Below the pieces are notes generated by a model. The model was not told the DNA's origin. It ran no database searches and saw nothing but the letters and a program-made list of their open reading frames with translations. From positions 3,348,001-3,412,000 of the forward strand of contig OZ245815.1 of assembly GCA_965228425.1 (NCBI GenBank): 64,000 nucleotides of DNA, written 5' to 3'. The stretch is from JAJFJD01 sp965228425. GTDB lineage: Bacteria; Pseudomonadota; Alphaproteobacteria; UBA8366. A program made the translations under genes and the position numbers. This document shows positions 1 through 9,239 of this stretch, piece after piece (positions within the stretch are counted from its first letter, which is position 1; each line of letters opens with the position of its first letter).

Positions 1-1197
1 AAGCCGTGCGGCAACACGGTCGGAGGACAGCACCTTGTCCTTCAGCCGAATGGTGGAAACCACGTTGTGGAGGGTCCCCGGCCCCATCGACAACGCATCG
101 ACGGTCAGTCCGATGCGTCCACTGACGGCGGACAGGGCTCCCGGCGACAAGCCAAGAACCGCCAGTTCGGAAAAAGCACCGCCGCGAAGCGTATTCCACA
201 GGGACGCCGCATCGATCCGGGGTGCCGTGATATCGGCGTCGAATGTCGTTGCCTCGCCGCTCAGGTCGACGGTGACGGTACCGCCGGCCTCGTCTTTACC
301 CGCAACGATCCGAAGGTTGGAGACCATCACCCGCTCGCCCCTGTAGGCAAGGTCGCCATCGAACGAAAGCGCGGCCGCGTTGTCGTCCGGTGCAGTCGAC
401 ACCGCGGATATCTTGGCAATGATCCCGGCACCCTGAGGCGATTGTTCGGCATGGCCTTTGACGGACACGCGGAGAGCGCCGGCCGCGCCGGTCACGTCCA
501 GTGGATACACGGTTTCGTTGGCACCGACACCAGCCTCGGCGGGCCCTGCGCTGCCGTCGAGCGTCACGGCCACGCCGTTCCATCGCCCGCCCAACTGCAT
601 CGCGATCGGCGCGGAAACACCATCGCCCGATGACCGGGCATTCGAAATTGCCAGAACTTCGACATCACCTGTCTTGCCGTCCCGGACCGTCACGCGGCCG
701 CCATCGACCTCTACGCCGTCGATCATCAGGCGAGCCAACAGGGCGCGCCTATCGCCACCGCCGTCCGCCCTAGCCGTTGCGGCGGCCATCGGGTCGCCGG
801 CGAGCACCCAGTTGACCTTCCCGTGTGGGTCGGTTTCCAGCCAGACATTCGCTTGGGACAGCCGCAGCCGGTCGAATCGCAATTCTCCGCGCAGCAGCGC
901 CGCGAGATCGACGCGGGCCGTGACCCGGTCCACCTGCGCCATTTCCGTCCGGCTGCCCCATGGCGCATTGCCGATCCGCAGCCCCTGAATCACAAAACCC
1001 GGCTCGTACCCATATACAAGGGAGATCGGACCATCGATCGACACGTCGCGCCCGGTTGCGGCTCGCAGCTCGCGGACCAGTCCTTCCTTATACGCCGCGT
1101 AGTCGATCGTGCGCAGATACACCGCGCCCGCCACGGCCAGCGCCGTAAGCCCCAAGACTGCTGGAATTATGAATTTTCGAACGCCCACGAGGGCCAT
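1..1197 (-). CDS. AsmA family protein (5' part; gene runs off the left edge)
   Basis: An open minus-strand frame runs from the ATG at 1197 to the window edge (399 codons, no stop). The N terminus has a short basic start, one hydrophobic segment (about residues 10-27) and then an AsmA-type opening with the phrases TGRDVSIDGPISL, APWGSR and DPHGKVNW. AsmA-like proteins are inner-membrane anchored, have long periplasmic beta-rich domains and are linked to lipid transport and outer-membrane assembly. The 3' half is missing, so full length and C-terminal domains cannot be judged. It starts 48 bases after the stop of the racemase gene upstream and may be read with it or separately. Confidence 0.8.
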   Translation of the reverse strand, partial: MALVGVRKFIIPAVLGLTALAVAGAVYLRTIDYAAYKEGLVRELRAATGRDVSIDGPISLVYGYEPGFVIQGLRIGNAPWGSRTEMAQVDRVTARVDLAALLRGELRFDRLRLSQANVWLETDPHGKVNWVLAGDPMAAATARADGGGDRRALLARLMIDGVEVDGGRVTVRDGKTGDVEVLAISNARSSGDGVSAPIAMQLGGRWNGVAVTLDGSAGPAEAGVGANETVYPLDVTGAAGALRVSVKGHAEQSPQGAGIIAKISAVSTAPDDNAAALSFDGDLAYRGERVMVSNLRIVAGKDEAGGTVTVDLSGEATTFDADITAPRIDAASLWNTLRGGAFSELAVLGLSPGALSAVSGRIGLTVDALSMGPGTLHNVVSTIRLKDKVLSSDRVAARL

Positions 1198-1245
1198 TCT
1201 GCATCGAATTGCGGCCAAATTAGGCCGCTGCCGCAGAACCTATTC

Positions 1246-1989
1246 CTATCGATCAGCGCGGTGTGGTTGGCCCGCCGTGAAATCGCGCGGCGACAAAGCG
1301 GACTGAAACCATGTCAGGAAGGTATAGATATCGAAAACGGGCACGCCCGTGGCCGCCTGCAGCGGCTTGGAGTACGGGGCCATATTCGTGCATTCAAGAA
1401 GGATCGCGCCCACGTCCGGATGCGCCGCGATAAGTTCGGCGCCGGCGTCGAGAACATCCCGACGGGCCAGGTCGATGTCCAGAGTCGGTTCGTCGTTCAG
1501 GATCGCTCGCGAGAATTCACGTCCGCCGTCCGTGCCCACAACCGGCGTATCGGGCGCGGCTCCGGCGGCCTTCAAATGCGCATCGGTCAGCGATTCGGCG
1601 GATACGGTCAAGATACCGACTCGTTTGCGGGGACCCAGCAGACGTTGGATGAACGGCGCCTGCAACAGCGACGACGTCGCGACCGGAACGGCGCAACGGG
1701 CCGCGATGTCGTCCTGGAACAGCGACAGGAATCCGCATGTGGTGCCGATCCCGTCGACCCCTTCTTCAACCAGTTCCGCCGCGGTGTCGCAGAAAGCGTC
1801 GAGCAGACCGGCCGCCCCCTCGCGGACCACCCGTTGCGGCGACGCGTCCGGGACCGTCCGGATCTTGACCGGAAACGACCATGTATCCGGGTTGCCGATA
1901 TCGCCCAGTATTCTGGGAAACCGTGTTTCGAGCATCAGAATGCCGAGACACGCGCCATTTCCCGTACCTGCGCCGTGACCCGACATCAT
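1246..1989 (-). CDS. Aspartate/glutamate racemase family protein
   Basis: 247 residues. Both cysteines typical of the cofactor-independent Asp/Glu/hydantoin racemase superfamily are visible: one in GIGTTCGFLSLF in the N-terminal half and one in ILLECTNMAPYS in the C-terminal half. Members racemise amino acids or hydantoins, isomerise maleate or decarboxylate arylmalonates, so the exact reaction is open. It starts 3 bases after the IclR gene stop, at an ATGATG preceded by AAGGG, and is therefore the last gene of the TRAP-IclR operon. The context suggests it acts on the compound imported by that transporter (inference). Confidence 0.8.
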   Translation of the reverse strand: MMSGHGAGTGNGACLGILMLETRFPRILGDIGNPDTWSFPVKIRTVPDASPQRVVREGAAGLLDAFCDTAAELVEEGVDGIGTTCGFLSLFQDDIAARCAVPVATSSLLQAPFIQRLLGPRKRVGILTVSAESLTDAHLKAAGAAPDTPVVGTDGGREFSRAILNDEPTLDIDLARRDVLDAGAELIAAHPDVGAILLECTNMAPYSKPLQAATGVPVFDIYTFLTWFQSALSPRDFTAGQPHRADR

Positions 1990-1992
1990 CGG

Positions 1993-2823
1993 CTACCCTT
2001 CGAGTGCGTCGGACGCCTCGTCGCTCACCATGAGAACGGACGACAGATCATCCGCCGCCTTGCGCAGTTCCGGCACCCAATCGATCGCCGTGTCCAGCGA
2101 CATGCGGATCGCCGGCGCAAATATCGACAGCGTCGCCAAAAGGCGCCCTTCGGCATCGGTCACCGGCACCGCGACCGCGATCATACCGTCGATAAATTCC
2201 TCGTTGTCGGTGCTGTAACCGCGTTCGGCTATTTCCGCCAAGTCGGACGCCAAGGTCTCCACATCCGTTATGGTGTTCTTGGCGTATTGCTCCAACGTCA
2301 GGTAGTTCAACAAGCGCTTCCGCGCGGCCGGCCGCATGCTGCTCAGATACATCTTGCCGGCAGAGGTGCAGTGAAGCGGCACATGGCTGCCGACCGGAAA
2401 CTGCACGCGCAACGGCCAGCGCGTTTCCACGCGGTCGATATACTGCATCTGGTTTTGGTCCGGCACCGAGATATTCGCCGTTTCGCCGACCTTCTTCGAA
2501 ATTCCTTCGAGTACGGCGCGCATCAGAACCTGCTGTTCCTCCGTATGAAGGAAGCTCAACGCCATTGTCCGGAGACGCGGCCCGACCGTATAGCGCCGCC
2601 CGTCCAGGGCACGTTTCAGGAAGCCGGCCGCCTCCAAGGTTCCGAATAGCCGATGGATCGTCGGCTTCGGAAGCTTCAATTCCTTGTTCAGCTCGGTCGG
2701 GGTAACCGGATGGCCCAGCAAGGCGACCTCTTCCAGGATGGTCAAGGCGCGCATGATCGACGACCCCTTCTTTCCGGGAGGAGGCTTGTCGTTCGATTCT
2801 TTTTCGGCAACGTCATGGGGCAT
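1993..2823 (-). CDS. IclR family transcriptional regulator
   Basis: 276 residues. An N-terminal winged helix-turn-helix (about residues 24-85) contains TPTELNKELKLPKPTIHRLF, and a C-terminal IclR effector domain follows (about 95-265). The ATG at 2823 has a GAGGAA ribosome-binding site. The gene lies 30 bases downstream of the TRAP large permease and directly upstream of the racemase, so it probably controls this operon in response to the imported substrate or a product. The effector is unknown. Confidence 0.9.
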   Translation of the reverse strand: MPHDVAEKESNDKPPPGKKGSSIMRALTILEEVALLGHPVTPTELNKELKLPKPTIHRLFGTLEAAGFLKRALDGRRYTVGPRLRTMALSFLHTEEQQVLMRAVLEGISKKVGETANISVPDQNQMQYIDRVETRWPLRVQFPVGSHVPLHCTSAGKMYLSSMRPAARKRLLNYLTLEQYAKNTITDVETLASDLAEIAERGYSTDNEEFIDGMIAVAVPVTDAEGRLLATLSIFAPAIRMSLDTAIDWVPELRKAADDLSSVLMVSDEASDALEG

Positions 2824-2853
2824 ATGACATTTCCTCTTCGTTTCTTGGTCTTC

Positions 2854-4182
2854 TTACTTCCCGTACATCACCGTCGGCAACCAAAGGGCGATCTGCGGGA
2901 ACCCAATGATCAGCAAGAGACCAAAGACCTGTATCAACATGAACTGCATCATGCCGAGATAGATATCCTTGAGATCCCATTCCGGGACAACGCCCTTTAG
3001 GAAGTAGGCGGACAGGGCGACTGGTGGCGATAACCACGCCGTTTGCAGATTGACGGCTACCAATATGCCGAACCAGGTCAAATTGAAACCCAATTGATCG
3101 ATCAGCGGCAAAACGATCGGCACGATGATCAGGACGATCGGCACCCATTCCAACGGCCAACCGAGCAGGAATATCAGCCCCATGATCATGAACAGCACGA
3201 CATAGCGGTTCAATTCGAGGCCCAATAGCAATTCGGTCAACATCGTCGGCGTGCCAAGCCGCGAGAAGACGGCGCCGAAGAAATTGGACGCCGCAACCAG
3301 GATCATGATCAGCGCCGTGATTTCGAGCGTCTTGATCAATGCTTCCTGGAGCCCCTTCAGCGTCAGCTTGCGGTACGCCAGCGACAGCAGCATCGCGCCG
3401 GCGGCGCCGCAACCGGCCCCTTCCGTTGGCGTCGCCAGGCCGAACAGAATGCTGCCGAGAGCCGAGAACACCAGAAGTGACGGCGGCACCAGCCCCTTGA
3501 GAAACTCGATCCAGATATGACGCATGCTTTCGGCGCGGTCCTCGACCGGCAGCGCCGGGCCCAGTTCCGGGTTGATCCAGCACCGCACCAACGCATAGGT
3601 CGCGTACATGACCGCCAGCATGATGCCGGGAATGATCGCCGCGGCGAACAAATCGGTCACCGGCACTTCGAGCACCGGCCCCATGACGACGAGCATGATG
3701 CTGGGTGGGATGAGGATGCCCAACGTGCCGCCAGCCGTAATCGTCCCCGACGCCAACCGAACGTCGTAGTTGGACCGATTCATGGTCTTGGCGGCCATGA
3801 TGCCCAGGATTGTGACCGAGGCACCGACAATACCGGTGGCGGCTGCGAAAATCGTGGAGACGAACAACACCGCCAGATAGAGCGCGCCGCGCACCCGCGA
3901 AAGCATCAATTGGACCGCGTCGAATAATCGCTCCATGAGCCCCGCCTGCTCCATGAGTATCCCCATGAAGATGAACAGCGGGACCGCCGCCAATGTTTGT
4001 TCCAGCATCACCGAGGAGAACTGGAAGGTCATCAGGTAGAAGACGACCTGCCCGAACCCAAGATACCCGAAGACGAATCCGAGAAAGATCAGCGTGAATG
4101 AAATCGGAAAACCGATGAAGATCGCGAACAGCATGCAGCCGATCAGGACCAGGCCGAGAATCTCCGGTTCCATCAGGGCCAC
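2854..4182 (-). CDS. TRAP transporter large permease (DctM family)
   Basis: 442 residues, the usual DctM length, hydrophobic throughout with about 11-12 membrane spans. Family phrases include the start EILGLVLIGCMLFAIFIGFP, GGTLGILIPPSIMLVVMG and WLSPPVALSAYFLKG. It is the sodium-coupled membrane subunit of a tripartite ATP-independent periplasmic transporter. Its first 10 bases overlap the end of the small-permease gene, which points to coupled translation. Order on the minus strand is binding protein, small permease, large permease, IclR, racemase. Confidence 0.95.
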   Translation of the reverse strand: MALMEPEILGLVLIGCMLFAIFIGFPISFTLIFLGFVFGYLGFGQVVFYLMTFQFSSVMLEQTLAAVPLFIFMGILMEQAGLMERLFDAVQLMLSRVRGALYLAVLFVSTIFAAATGIVGASVTILGIMAAKTMNRSNYDVRLASGTITAGGTLGILIPPSIMLVVMGPVLEVPVTDLFAAAIIPGIMLAVMYATYALVRCWINPELGPALPVEDRAESMRHIWIEFLKGLVPPSLLVFSALGSILFGLATPTEGAGCGAAGAMLLSLAYRKLTLKGLQEALIKTLEITALIMILVAASNFFGAVFSRLGTPTMLTELLLGLELNRYVVLFMIMGLIFLLGWPLEWVPIVLIIVPIVLPLIDQLGFNLTWFGILVAVNLQTAWLSPPVALSAYFLKGVVPEWDLKDIYLGMMQFMLIQVFGLLLIIGFPQIALWLPTVMYGK

Positions 4183-4769
4183 CGTCCGCGCGTAGCTGCG
4201 TAGATACTCTTAAGCAGCTCCGAGACACCTTGGATCAACAGAAAGATGATCCCAACCGGCAAGGCGGTCTTGATCGGCCCCATATGCGGCATCCAGGCGG
4301 TGTCCATGCCACGTTCGCCCCGGAACCAGGAGAGATAGGCAAAGTCCGTCGCCATGAACAAGAAAACCAACAGGCCGGGAAAATAGAAGATGAGATACAG
4401 CACCGCATCGACGATCCCTTGGGCCCTTGGCGACCAGTTGCGATAAATGAAATCGGCCCGGATATGGACGCCTTTCGACAACGCATATCCCGCCCCCAGC
4501 ATGAAAAGCGCGCCGGCAAGGAACCGGCTCATGTCGTAGGCCCACATGGTGGGCGCGATGAAGGCGTACCGGGCCACGATTTCGATCACCATGACCATGA
4601 ACAGCGGGATCACCAGCCAGCACACGATGCGGCCGACCCAAAGGCTGAATGTATCGATCCAGGTGATACAGCGCGCCATCCAAGGCGGCATGTCTTCGGG
4701 CAGGTCGCCCGGCGATCCCGACCGCCGCTCGGCGATCAGTTCATCGGAAAAGTCCGGCGTTTCCGACAT
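4173..4769 (-). CDS. TRAP transporter small permease (DctQ family)
   Basis: 198 residues from the ATG at 4769, which I prefer to the upstream codon at 4796 because GGGGGA lies 6 bases before it. There are four hydrophobic spans, the first in IVCWLVIPLFMVMVIEIVARY and one near RFLAGALFMLGAGYALSKG; the phrase GVHIRADFI is typical of DctQ. It partners the adjacent DctM subunit in the inner membrane. The N-terminal 30 residues are polar and cytoplasmic. Confidence 0.92.
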   Translation of the reverse strand: MSETPDFSDELIAERRSGSPGDLPEDMPPWMARCITWIDTFSLWVGRIVCWLVIPLFMVMVIEIVARYAFIAPTMWAYDMSRFLAGALFMLGAGYALSKGVHIRADFIYRNWSPRAQGIVDAVLYLIFYFPGLLVFLFMATDFAYLSWFRGERGMDTAWMPHMGPIKTALPVGIIFLLIQGVSELLKSIYAATRGRWP

Positions 4770-4862
4770 GAGTGTCCCCCAGTCTTTCCGGAGCATACAA
4801 CATTTCGGCCGACCGAAGCGGGACGGCGGAAATTCGCGGCACAGGAGTCAATTCGGAATGGG

Positions 4863-4905
4863 AAAAACAGCCGGAAGAAACGGACATGACGCCGTCTCTT
4901 CCGGC
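4863..4905 (-). terminator. Hairpin plus T-run after the TRAP binding-protein gene
   Basis: On the minus strand GCCGGAAGA pairs with TCTTCCGGC (4870-4878 with 4897-4905), with an inner ACGG/CCGT pairing, followed by TGTTTTT. It lies between the binding-protein stop and the small permease. In TRAP operons such hairpins usually act as partial terminators or message stabilisers that leave the binding protein more abundant than the permease (family knowledge plus inference). Confidence 0.7.
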
Positions 4906-4918
4906 AGAGTTGCCCCAT

Positions 4919-6043
4919 TTACTTTTTCTTTTTCTGACCCTTCGCGAACGCCATTCCGAGATTGGCATTCGACATCTGCGCACCGGCCCAGAACGGCACG
5001 GCGATCTCCGCGAACTTCTTCTGGGAGTTCCAGACCTTTGCGAAGAAAGCGTTGTCTTTCGCATTCTTCTCAAGCGACGCTTTCGCCGCGGCCATGTATT
5101 CCGTGAAGTAGTCCGGCGGCGTGTCATGCAGGATAACGCCGTGGTTTTCGGTCAAGTCCTTCAGCGCCTTACCGTTTTCGTAGATGCGATAGCTGAGCGA
5201 CTTGATCAGCGACGCATCCGCGGCAACCTGCATAGCGTTCTGCTGCGCAGGCGTCAGCTTCTTCCAGACATCACCGTTGATATAAATGTCAGCGTTGACG
5301 ACGACCTGATGCAGACCTTGCAGATAGTAATGCTTGAGAACCTTCTGAAAGCCGAACACGCTGTCCGGTTTCGGGCAGCACCATTCGGCCGCGTCGATCA
5401 CACCCTTCTCGAGGGCCGGCAGAATATCGCCACCACCCATCGCAACGGCGGCAACGCCGATATCCTTATAGGTCTGTCCCGGAATTCCCGGAGGCGTCCG
5501 GAAACGGTACTTGCGGAAGTCCGCCATGCTCTTGATCGGTTCCTTGAACCAACCCAGGGCTTCAGGACCCACCGGCTGCAGCATGAGGCCTTTGACGTTC
5601 ATGCCCATCTCTTTCCAGAGCTCGTCGTATAGCTGCCGGCCACCGCCGTACATGAACCATGACACCCAGGCGATGTTGTCGATGCCGACACCGGCGCCCG
5701 CGACGGGCGATCCGAAGAGCATCGCCGCCGGATGGTATCCCGACCAGTAATGCGTCCACGCGAACCCGCCTTCGACGAGGCCCTTGTCGACGGCTTCCAG
5801 TGTTTCCTTCACCCCGACGACCGCACCGGCCGGCAGGACTTCAATTACGACTTCGCCATTCGTCAGTTCACCGACGGTCTTGGCGAAATCCTTCAACATC
5901 GTCACTTCGTCCGCTTTCGACGGAATGACGGACTGAACACGAATCTTGACCTTCTTGGCATGCGACGACGAAAACGGCGCGGTCACGACGACCGCCAAGA
6001 ACAGCACCGCGATGCCGATCACGAGCGATTTTAGTTTGGGCAT
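4919..6043 (-). CDS. TRAP transporter substrate-binding protein (DctP family)
   Basis: 374 residues from the ATG at 6043, which is preceded by GGGAGG; a longer frame to 6112 lacks such a site. A Sec signal peptide (about residues 1-30, hydrophobic core LVIGIAVLFLAVVV) is followed by a DctP domain. FRTPPGIPGQTYKDIG carries the conserved substrate-binding Arg region, and EWCCPKPDS replaces the usual EWxGPxxD. The tail ends GQKKKK. It is a periplasmic receptor, likely for a carboxylate, and heads the TRAP-IclR-racemase operon. Confidence 0.93.
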   Translation of the reverse strand: MPKLKSLVIGIAVLFLAVVVTAPFSSSHAKKVKIRVQSVIPSKADEVTMLKDFAKTVGELTNGEVVIEVLPAGAVVGVKETLEAVDKGLVEGGFAWTHYWSGYHPAAMLFGSPVAGAGVGIDNIAWVSWFMYGGGRQLYDELWKEMGMNVKGLMLQPVGPEALGWFKEPIKSMADFRKYRFRTPPGIPGQTYKDIGVAAVAMGGGDILPALEKGVIDAAEWCCPKPDSVFGFQKVLKHYYLQGLHQVVVNADIYINGDVWKKLTPAQQNAMQVAADASLIKSLSYRIYENGKALKDLTENHGVILHDTPPDYFTEYMAAAKASLEKNAKDNAFFAKVWNSQKKFAEIAVPFWAGAQMSNANLGMAFAKGQKKKK

Positions 6044-6402
6044 TGAACGTCCCTCCCGATGAATACTCACGGATGTTAAGTCGGCTCTCCGGAAACGCCG
6101 CACGGCGACCACCGCGCGCCGGATATCCGACTCGCGACTAGCGGCCCGATGTAATCGAGCCGGCCGGAATCCATCGTGCCGTCGAAACAGACGGCCGGGA
6201 CACGTCGAGGTGTAATTTTCCTGATGACATATGTCCTCCCAGGTACCGATGGACCTACGGTATTCGTTTCTCTTGTTTTTAGAATAATGATACCGCAGGT
6301 CTCATATTTGCACCCAATACGGTGGCGCGCAAGCAAGAACCTCTCAATTTTCGGTATTTATCGACCGACGGTTGTCCGGCGCCGCATGACCCCGCCGAGA
6401 TT
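6044..6402. promoter_or_regulatory. 359-base intergenic region with candidate operator for the TRAP operon
   Basis: No credible gene is seen here. It must hold the minus-strand promoter of the TRAP-IclR-racemase operon. A perfect 10-base palindrome, GACATATGTC, occurs at 6226-6235, and an AT-rich stretch lies at about 6250-6310. A related CATATGAC string overlaps the IclR start at 2820-2827. The palindrome could be a regulator site, but this is only a suggestion from symmetry. Confidence 0.3.
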
Positions 6403-8016
6403 TCAGCCGGCCCGCGCGTCCTCGAGGATCATGTCGGCTGCCTTTTCGGCGATCATGATCGTGGGCGCATTGGTGTTCCCCGACACCAGGGTTGGCATGA
6501 TCGACGCATCGACCACCCGAAGACGCTCGACGCCGTAAAGTCGAAGCCGTTCGTCGACGACCGCCATCGTGTCCGATCCCATTTTGCACGTCCCGACCGG
6601 ATGATAGATCGTCACGCTGTGGTCGCGGGCATGCTGAAGCAGTTCCTCGTCGCTTTGCGCCTGCGGTCCGGGTTCGAGCTCTTCGGCGACATACGGTCCC
6701 AGCGAATCGGTCTGGCTGAGCCGGCGCGACATCTTCATGCCGTCGACAATGGTGCGCTGATCAGTTTGCGTCGCGAGATAGTTGGGATGGATCGCAGGAT
6801 ACTCGGTCGGGTCGTTCGACTTGATCGTCAGATGACCACGGCTTTCGGGCCGGAGCTGGCAAACCGACGACGTGAAGGCCGAGAATTTGTGCAAGCCGTC
6901 ACCCGGTTTATCCGCGCTCAACGGCTGGAGATGGAATTGGATGTCCGGCGTCTCCATGTCCTGCTGCGTGCGGGCGAAGACGCAAACCTGGCTCGCCCCC
7001 ATCGACAACGGCCCGCGCCGGAAGAACAGATAGTCCAACCCCATGAACATCTTGTTGATCGGATTTTTGACCTGATCGTTCATGGTGATCGGGTCCTTGG
7101 TGCGATACATGCTGCGAACCTGCAGATGATCCTGCAAATTCTCGCCGACGCCCGATAGCTCGTGGACCACATCGACCCCGGCATCCGTCAGACGTTCGCC
7201 GCCGCCGATACCAGAGAGTTGGAGTATTTGCGGCGAGCCGATCGCCCCTGCCGACAGGAGCACCTCCGCATCCGCATGCGCCGTCCTAAGGTCGCCCTTC
7301 ACGGAATACTCGATACCGACCGCGCGCTTTCCCTCCAACAGAACGCGATGGGTCAACGCATGCGTCACGACATCGAGGTTCGGCCGCTTCTTGACCGGAT
7401 TCAGGTACCCGACTGCGGCGCTGCAGCGGCGGCCGTTGCGGGCGGTAAGCTGGACATACCCGGCGCCTTCCTGACTCGCGCCGTTGAAATCGTCCGTCTC
7501 GGGGATACCGAGTTCTGCGGCCGCCTTGATGTAGACGTCGCAGATTTCCCGGCTGATCCGCATGTTGGAGACGGACAAAGGCCCGCCGGCACCATGAAAC
7601 TCATCGGCGCCGCGTTCCTGGTCTTCCGCCTTTTTGAAATACGGCAATACATCGTCGAAGGACCATCCCGTATTACCGAGCTGCCGCCACTGATCGTAAT
7701 CCTCCGCCTGCCCGCGGATATAGATCAAACCGTTTATCGAACTCGACCCGCCCAGCACCCTGCCACGCGGCCAGGCGATGCTGCGGCCGTTCAGACCCGG
7801 GTCCTTCTCGGTCTCGTAACACCAATCGGTGCCCGGGTTGTGCATCGTTTTGAAATAGCCGACGGGAATATGGATCCAGGGATTGATGTCCCGGCCGCCC
7901 GCTTCGAGCAGCAGCACGCGGTTCTTCGGGTTCGCGGATAGCCGGTTCGCCAACACACATCCGGCCGACCCCGCCCCGACGACGATATACGTGTAACGCG
8001 ATTCCCCCGAAACCAC
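6403..8016 (-). CDS. GMC family FAD-dependent oxidoreductase (choline/alcohol dehydrogenase-like)
   Basis: About 537 residues from the GTG at 8016, chosen because GGGAGG lies 6 bases upstream; the frame stays open to 8100 and an ATG at 8061 is an alternative. The ADP-binding fold YIVVGAGSAGCVLANRLS is at the N terminus, then GGRDINPWIHIPVGY and the GMC signature WPRGRVLGGSSSINGLIYIRG. Near the C terminus HPVGTCKMG carries the catalytic His and GNTNAPTIMIAEKAADMI closes the fold. Such enzymes oxidise alcohols to aldehydes. It stands alone, with no adjacent betaine-aldehyde dehydrogenase, so choline specificity is unproven. Confidence 0.92.
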   Translation of the reverse strand: MVSGESRYTYIVVGAGSAGCVLANRLSANPKNRVLLLEAGGRDINPWIHIPVGYFKTMHNPGTDWCYETEKDPGLNGRSIAWPRGRVLGGSSSINGLIYIRGQAEDYDQWRQLGNTGWSFDDVLPYFKKAEDQERGADEFHGAGGPLSVSNMRISREICDVYIKAAAELGIPETDDFNGASQEGAGYVQLTARNGRRCSAAVGYLNPVKKRPNLDVVTHALTHRVLLEGKRAVGIEYSVKGDLRTAHADAEVLLSAGAIGSPQILQLSGIGGGERLTDAGVDVVHELSGVGENLQDHLQVRSMYRTKDPITMNDQVKNPINKMFMGLDYLFFRRGPLSMGASQVCVFARTQQDMETPDIQFHLQPLSADKPGDGLHKFSAFTSSVCQLRPESRGHLTIKSNDPTEYPAIHPNYLATQTDQRTIVDGMKMSRRLSQTDSLGPYVAEELEPGPQAQSDEELLQHARDHSVTIYHPVGTCKMGSDTMAVVDERLRLYGVERLRVVDASIMPTLVSGNTNAPTIMIAEKAADMILEDARAG

Positions 8017-8181
8017 CCGCACCCTCCCAGCATTTTTCTTTTTTGAGACTATAATTCTCATTATGGGGAAATTCTTGACGTAAGAAAACCCAATTTGCAC
8101 AAATTACAGCCAAGTGGCGGGCAGCCGACGTGCCCACATCGAACCGCGCCAAGCCGGAACGAGATTTCGAAGGGCGAGAGC

Positions 8182-9129
8182 CTAGGCCGCCGCTTCGGGA
8201 TTCCAGGCGGAGATGATCGGTTCGCCCTTGATCAGTGCGCGGTGCAAGACGCGCGGCTGGGTGTGATCAACCGGGTTACGCTGATGCATGGTGCACCGGT
8301 TATCCCATTGCACAAGGTCGCCGGCAATCCATGAATGGGTCCACTTGAATCGATCTTGGGTCGCATGTTCCCACAAGCGTGTCAGCAAATCCTCGCTCGC
8401 CGCGTCGTCCATCTCCACGACATGGCTGGAAGGCCATTCGTATTTGCGGCCGAGATAGAGTGCTTTTTTGCCGGTGACCGGATGAATGCGCACGATCGGA
8501 TGCGCCGGGCCTTGGATGTCGTCACGCGACTTCGGCGGTTCCACGGTCGGACGGAACCGGCCCGCGGTGTTCCGCAGATTGTCATGCCGGATATGCTTGC
8601 CGTCAATCGCCTGCTTCAGATCGTCGGGCAGAGTCTCATACGCGAGATATTGATTATTGAACGATGTCTCGCCGCCGCCATCGACCGGAACGATGCGGGC
8701 ATGAAGCAGGCTTCCCGCGGGCGGCACGTCGACATAGGAATTGTCCGTATGCCAGTCGAGTTCCAGACTCCCGACCGCTTCGGTAAATTTCACCGGCTTC
8801 CCGTCCTTATCGAGATTGGACACGATGCTGATAGCCGCCTTCGATGCAACGCGGTGCGTTTCGCCGGGCTTGAACCCGGCCTTGAGGAAAAAGGCGCGCG
8901 ACCCGGCGGACTGTTGGCCGCCGAAGATATCCGCCGCAGCCAGCAAATGCTCGTCCTCGAGGTTTTGGCCGCGGAACAGGAGCACGAGGTGATCCGCCCA
9001 GGCCTTCTTCAAGACCTCGCGGACGTCCTCCGACGTTTCCAGCGATAGATCGATGCCGCGGATTTCCGCACCAAGCGCCTGTCCCGAAGGAATGACCTCG
9101 ATCGCGTCAACAGTGTTTGCCTGCGCCAT
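8182..9129 (-). CDS. TauD/TfdA family Fe(II)/2-oxoglutarate dioxygenase (1 of 3)
   Basis: 315 residues from the ATG at 9129, which has GGGAGG 9 bases upstream; the ATG at 9138 abuts that site and is unlikely. The Fe(II) ligands are visible as HxD in LDWHTDNSYVD and a distal His in WDNRCTMHQRNPVDH; the 2-oxoglutarate-binding Arg is likely in QPRVLHRALIKG. It is the most divergent of the three TauD-like proteins here. Family members hydroxylate sulfonates, aryloxyalkanoates or carnitine precursors; the substrate is unknown. Confidence 0.9.
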   Translation of the reverse strand: MAQANTVDAIEVIPSGQALGAEIRGIDLSLETSEDVREVLKKAWADHLVLLFRGQNLEDEHLLAAADIFGGQQSAGSRAFFLKAGFKPGETHRVASKAAISIVSNLDKDGKPVKFTEAVGSLELDWHTDNSYVDVPPAGSLLHARIVPVDGGGETSFNNQYLAYETLPDDLKQAIDGKHIRHDNLRNTAGRFRPTVEPPKSRDDIQGPAHPIVRIHPVTGKKALYLGRKYEWPSSHVVEMDDAASEDLLTRLWEHATQDRFKWTHSWIAGDLVQWDNRCTMHQRNPVDHTQPRVLHRALIKGEPIISAWNPEAAA

Positions 9130-9239
9130 ACGAACCATCCTCCCTCAAACCATTCCCATGCGAGCAATCAATTGCAACATCGATCATACTCAAGGCGCAG
9201 CTATCGAGGAAATTTCCCCGACGCCGCAAAATCACCGGG

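Noticed and set aside
823..2649. 608-codon plus-strand open frame
   Set aside because: Arg/His/Gln-rich translation lying opposite the AsmA, racemase and IclR genes; a shadow of GC-rich coding on the other strand.
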